From: Lachnospiraceae bacterium
Lineage (GTDB): Bacteria; Bacillota; Clostridia; Lachnospirales; Lachnospiraceae
Length of the DNA: 7,567 nt
Reading direction: 5' to 3'
Assembly: GCA_021204285.1 (NCBI GenBank)
Contig: JAJPZP010000030.1
Location: 1 to 7,567, forward strand
In this document: positions 5,633 to 7,567 of the stretch, piece by piece
How the letters are laid out: every line of letters starts with the position of its first letter
Numbering within the stretch: position 1 is the first letter of the stretch
Translations under genes and position numbers: made by a program
The notes under the pieces: generated by a model
Told to the model about the DNA's origin: nothing
The model's database searches: none
The model's input: only the letters and a program-made list of their open reading frames with translations

Positions 5633-5664
5633 AAAAGAGGTGGCAGATCGCCACCCCTTTTTTT
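5633..5664 (-). terminator. Bidirectional-type rho-independent terminator
   Basis: GGTGGC (5639-5644) and GCCACC (5650-5655) form a 6-bp GC-rich stem with an AGATC loop. After one A-C mismatch the pairing continues through AAAAG (5633-5637) and CTTTT (5657-5661). It lies 7 bp after the stop of the zinc-ribbon gene. The minus transcript ends in UCUUUU and the plus direction has seven T, so it can work both ways. It cleanly separates the zinc-ribbon unit from the recombination unit. Confidence 0.75.
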
Positions 5665-5671
5665 GAAGCTC

Positions 5672-7015
5672 TCACCCCACCTGACTCGGGTCTATTTCGC
5701 TCGTTTTATTGTAGTAGCCCTCCAGAACCTCGAAGTCCTCATACTCTGCGCTTTCCACAGTCACCGACATTTCATTTTCGTCAAATACAATCATCAGCTC
5801 ACAGCCATAATCTGTATCTTCCGCGACATAGGTATTGCTTCCTGCGTCAGTCAGATATCCCGCAAACTGCGCCAAATAACGATCACCGTAAGACAGCGCA
5901 TCTATATAGATATAATCCGTTTCTTCCCCATCTGTCGCAAAACCAACTTCTGCTGTCATAACTGCGTTCTCCCCGTTGTCACATTCATAAGTCCCATAGA
6001 TATTGACATCCTGCCCTTCATCGCTGTATCCTGCGCCAGCCCAGTAATACTCTTCCTGATGCGCCGCATATCTGATTACTTCATAATCAGTAAGGCTATC
6101 AGCTTCTTCCTTCGTAAATATGGCATACTCTGAGTTCCAGAGTCCTTCCCTACAGGCTTCAATATCTATTTCGCCGTTCCACTGTTCTTCGATGTATGAA
6201 TAGATTTCATTGTAGAGCTCTGTTACCTCTTCGTCTGTGAAGTCGTCAATGGCATATACTTCCTCCACGCCATACTTCTTCAGGTACGTCCTCATCTGGT
6301 CGGCTTCGCTGAGTTCTTCCGCTTCTTCCACAGTTGCCTGCTGCGCGGACTCCTCCACAGATTTTACCGGGCCATAATGGCCCACCAGAGTATCATTATC
6401 TGTGCTTTCGTCAATATACAGGCCGCTGTCAGGATACATTCCCGCGTATGAGGAATACAGGGCGTCCATAAAGGCTTTCACTTCGTATGCCGTATATGTC
6501 TCGTCTGCATCCGGAATCGCAAACCCGGACACCGAGAATGTCTCTTCCCCATCGTATACACTGAACTGGATATCCACAAAATCATTCACAAATTCCACAA
6601 TATAATACTCCCCGGAATCGGAAATGCCGCCTGTCCATTCTTCCACTCCGTAGACATAATCCAGAACGGACTTAATCGACACGGTATCATAATTGCCAAG
6701 ATAACCATTCTGAACCGATTCAATGATTTCCGAGATATCCACTGTATCCGAGTCTCCGGAAGAACCGGCTATTGCGAATACTGCAATCAGGCTGACCACA
6801 ACAGCCACAACAGCAATCAATCCTTTCCCGAAACGGAACCTCTTTTTCTTTTCTGCACCCTTGCCCGAAATTCCCTCCGGCTCTTTCGCAGCTTCTGGAA
6901 GAGTCCCTTCTGATTTACCGGAAAGAGTATCTTCCATACCCTCCACTGCCGCGCCGCAGTTAGAGCAAAACACATCTCCATCGTTCAGTTTCTGTCCACA
7001 TTTTGAACAATACAT
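5672..7015 (-). CDS. Zinc-ribbon membrane protein with large acidic extracellular domain
   Basis: A 447-residue membrane protein. Residues 3-20 form a zinc ribbon (C3-x2-C6, C17-x2-C20; MYCSKCGQKL start). A polar Glu/Gly-rich linker leads to a basic stop-transfer patch KKKRFRFGKG (56-65) and one hydrophobic helix (about 66-84, LIAVVAVVVSLIAVFAIAG). The rest (85-447) is very rich in Asp, Glu and Tyr and should lie outside the cell, with the zinc ribbon inside. The outer part has an alpha/beta segment (92-215), a charged helical stretch (222-285) and a beta-rich C-terminal domain (about 335-436). There is no lipobox. ATG at 7015 has AGGAGG (complement 7025-7030) 9 nt upstream. It follows another membrane-protein gene by 49 bp. 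Such zinc-ribbon/one-helix proteins are widespread in Clostridia and mostly of unknown role; sensing or envelope function is only a guess. No specific family is recognised for the outer domain. Confidence 0.8.
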   Translation of the reverse strand: MYCSKCGQKLNDGDVFCSNCGAAVEGMEDTLSGKSEGTLPEAAKEPEGISGKGAEKKKRFRFGKGLIAVVAVVVSLIAVFAIAGSSGDSDTVDISEIIESVQNGYLGNYDTVSIKSVLDYVYGVEEWTGGISDSGEYYIVEFVNDFVDIQFSVYDGEETFSVSGFAIPDADETYTAYEVKAFMDALYSSYAGMYPDSGLYIDESTDNDTLVGHYGPVKSVEESAQQATVEEAEELSEADQMRTYLKKYGVEEVYAIDDFTDEEVTELYNEIYSYIEEQWNGEIDIEACREGLWNSEYAIFTKEEADSLTDYEVIRYAAHQEEYYWAGAGYSDEGQDVNIYGTYECDNGENAVMTAEVGFATDGEETDYIYIDALSYGDRYLAQFAGYLTDAGSNTYVAEDTDYGCELMIVFDENEMSVTVESAEYEDFEVLEGYYNKTSEIDPSQVG

Positions 7016-7064
7016 TTTTTAATTCCTCCTGAATTCTCGTTATGTCCTTTCATCCAGCCTGTTC

Positions 7065-7567
7065 TCAATAAAACGTAGCCCATATGATCCCCGCGCTGAG
7101 CGAATCACTGTAGGTTTCTCCGCTTCCAAGGAACACAATGCTCTGTAAAGTCACTTCATAGCTGTCACCATTTGATTCATAATAAAATCCAATCTTAAGA
7201 TCTTCATCATAGATCGGCGAATAGCCCTCCACATAAACCTTATAGGAACCGCTGTCGATTTTTTCTTTTGACCACTCCGCCGACTTGAGGTTATCATCAA
7301 TGATTTCGCCGATCGTCTCCGAACCAATGCTGTCAAAGGAAATCGCTTTTACATCAGAGTAAATACCGCCTCCGGTACTGAGCAAAATAAGCAACGCAAT
7401 AATAATCACCGGGATACCAATACACAGATTCCGCTTCGCTTTATTCAGCTCTTTTTCTGTCAGTTTCTTTTTGTTACGGGAGACAAGCTCCCTTACGCCG
7501 TCAACCACATAGGCAAAGGCTGCCACCAGAAAAAGGATTCCAAATGCAATGCCCCAGAAACCTCCTT
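7065..7567 (-). CDS. Two-helix membrane protein, 5' end outside the window
   Basis: The frame is open to the window edge (first full codon at 7565), so the start is missing; the GTG at 7526 lies inside a membrane helix and is unlikely to be the start. About 167 residues are visible. A first helix reads GIAFGILFLVAAFAYVV, then comes a basic loop (RNKKKLTEKELNKAKR), a second helix (CIGIPVIIIALLILLS), and a polar C-terminal domain of about 100 residues with many Ser, Tyr and acidic residues, ending IIWATFY. The loop rich in Lys/Arg suggests it is cytoplasmic, which puts the C-terminal domain outside. It is probably co-transcribed with the zinc-ribbon gene downstream, and the two outer domains have a similar composition. 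I do not recognise a family. Confidence 0.7.
   Translation of the reverse strand, partial: GGFWGIAFGILFLVAAFAYVVDGVRELVSRNKKKLTEKELNKAKRNLCIGIPVIIIALLILLSTGGGIYSDVKAISFDSIGSETIGEIIDDNLKSAEWSKEKIDSGSYKVYVEGYSPIYDEDLKIGFYYESNGDSYEVTLQSIVFLGSGETYSDSLSAGIIWATFY

Noticed and set aside
1..7567. CRISPR array, tRNA genes, or attachment sites
   Set aside because: No evenly spaced repeats, no cloverleaf-type sequence and no long direct repeats are visible in the window.

Overview
The window looks like accessory DNA (an integrative/conjugative element, plasmid or prophage-derived region) from a Gram-positive anaerobe of the Clostridia, most likely a Lachnospiraceae-type gut bacterium. Grounds are the strong AGGAGG-type ribosome sites in front of nearly every gene, mid-range GC, and the families present: DUF932, YqaJ, Rpn/PD-(D/E)XK 'transposase', DUF5688 and zinc-ribbon membrane proteins. 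The taxon is inferred from protein style; there is no rRNA or other taxonomic marker. Every supported gene is on the minus strand, so transcription runs from high to low coordinates.

Region A (7567 to about 5633): the 3' part of a two-helix membrane protein that enters from outside the window. It is followed 49 bp later by a 447-residue protein with an N-terminal CxxC/CxxC zinc ribbon, one membrane helix and a large acidic, tyrosine-rich outer domain. A hairpin with T-runs on both sides (5633-5664) closes this two-gene unit.

Region B (5632 to 5364): about 270 bp without a gene. It should hold the promoter and leader of the next unit, but I see no convincing promoter. An inverted repeat at its end overlaps the ribosome site of the DUF932 gene.

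Region C (5357 to 78): a phage/ICE-type DNA recombination module. In order of transcription it contains a DUF932 protein, an inserted Rpn-family nuclease gene with its own promoter-like box and terminator, a YqaJ-type exonuclease, a single-stranded DNA-binding protein (SSB), a Rad52-like single-strand annealing protein, a short spacer with an 11-bp hairpin, a 27-residue membrane microprotein, and a DUF5688 protein. Exonuclease, SSB and annealing protein together form the classic set for RecA-independent recombination: the nuclease exposes a 3' strand, SSB coats it and the annealing protein pairs it with a complement. DUF932 and DUF5688 proteins often travel with such elements, but their roles are unknown.

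The most notable points are: the Rpn gene, which sits as a self-contained insert in the recombination operon and seems to have lost its normal start through a single-base frameshift; a terminator-like hairpin directly before the ribosome site of the exonuclease gene; a hairpin/small-ORF spacer plus microprotein before DUF5688; and the hairpin over the DUF932 ribosome site. I did not find an obviously new defence or signalling system.
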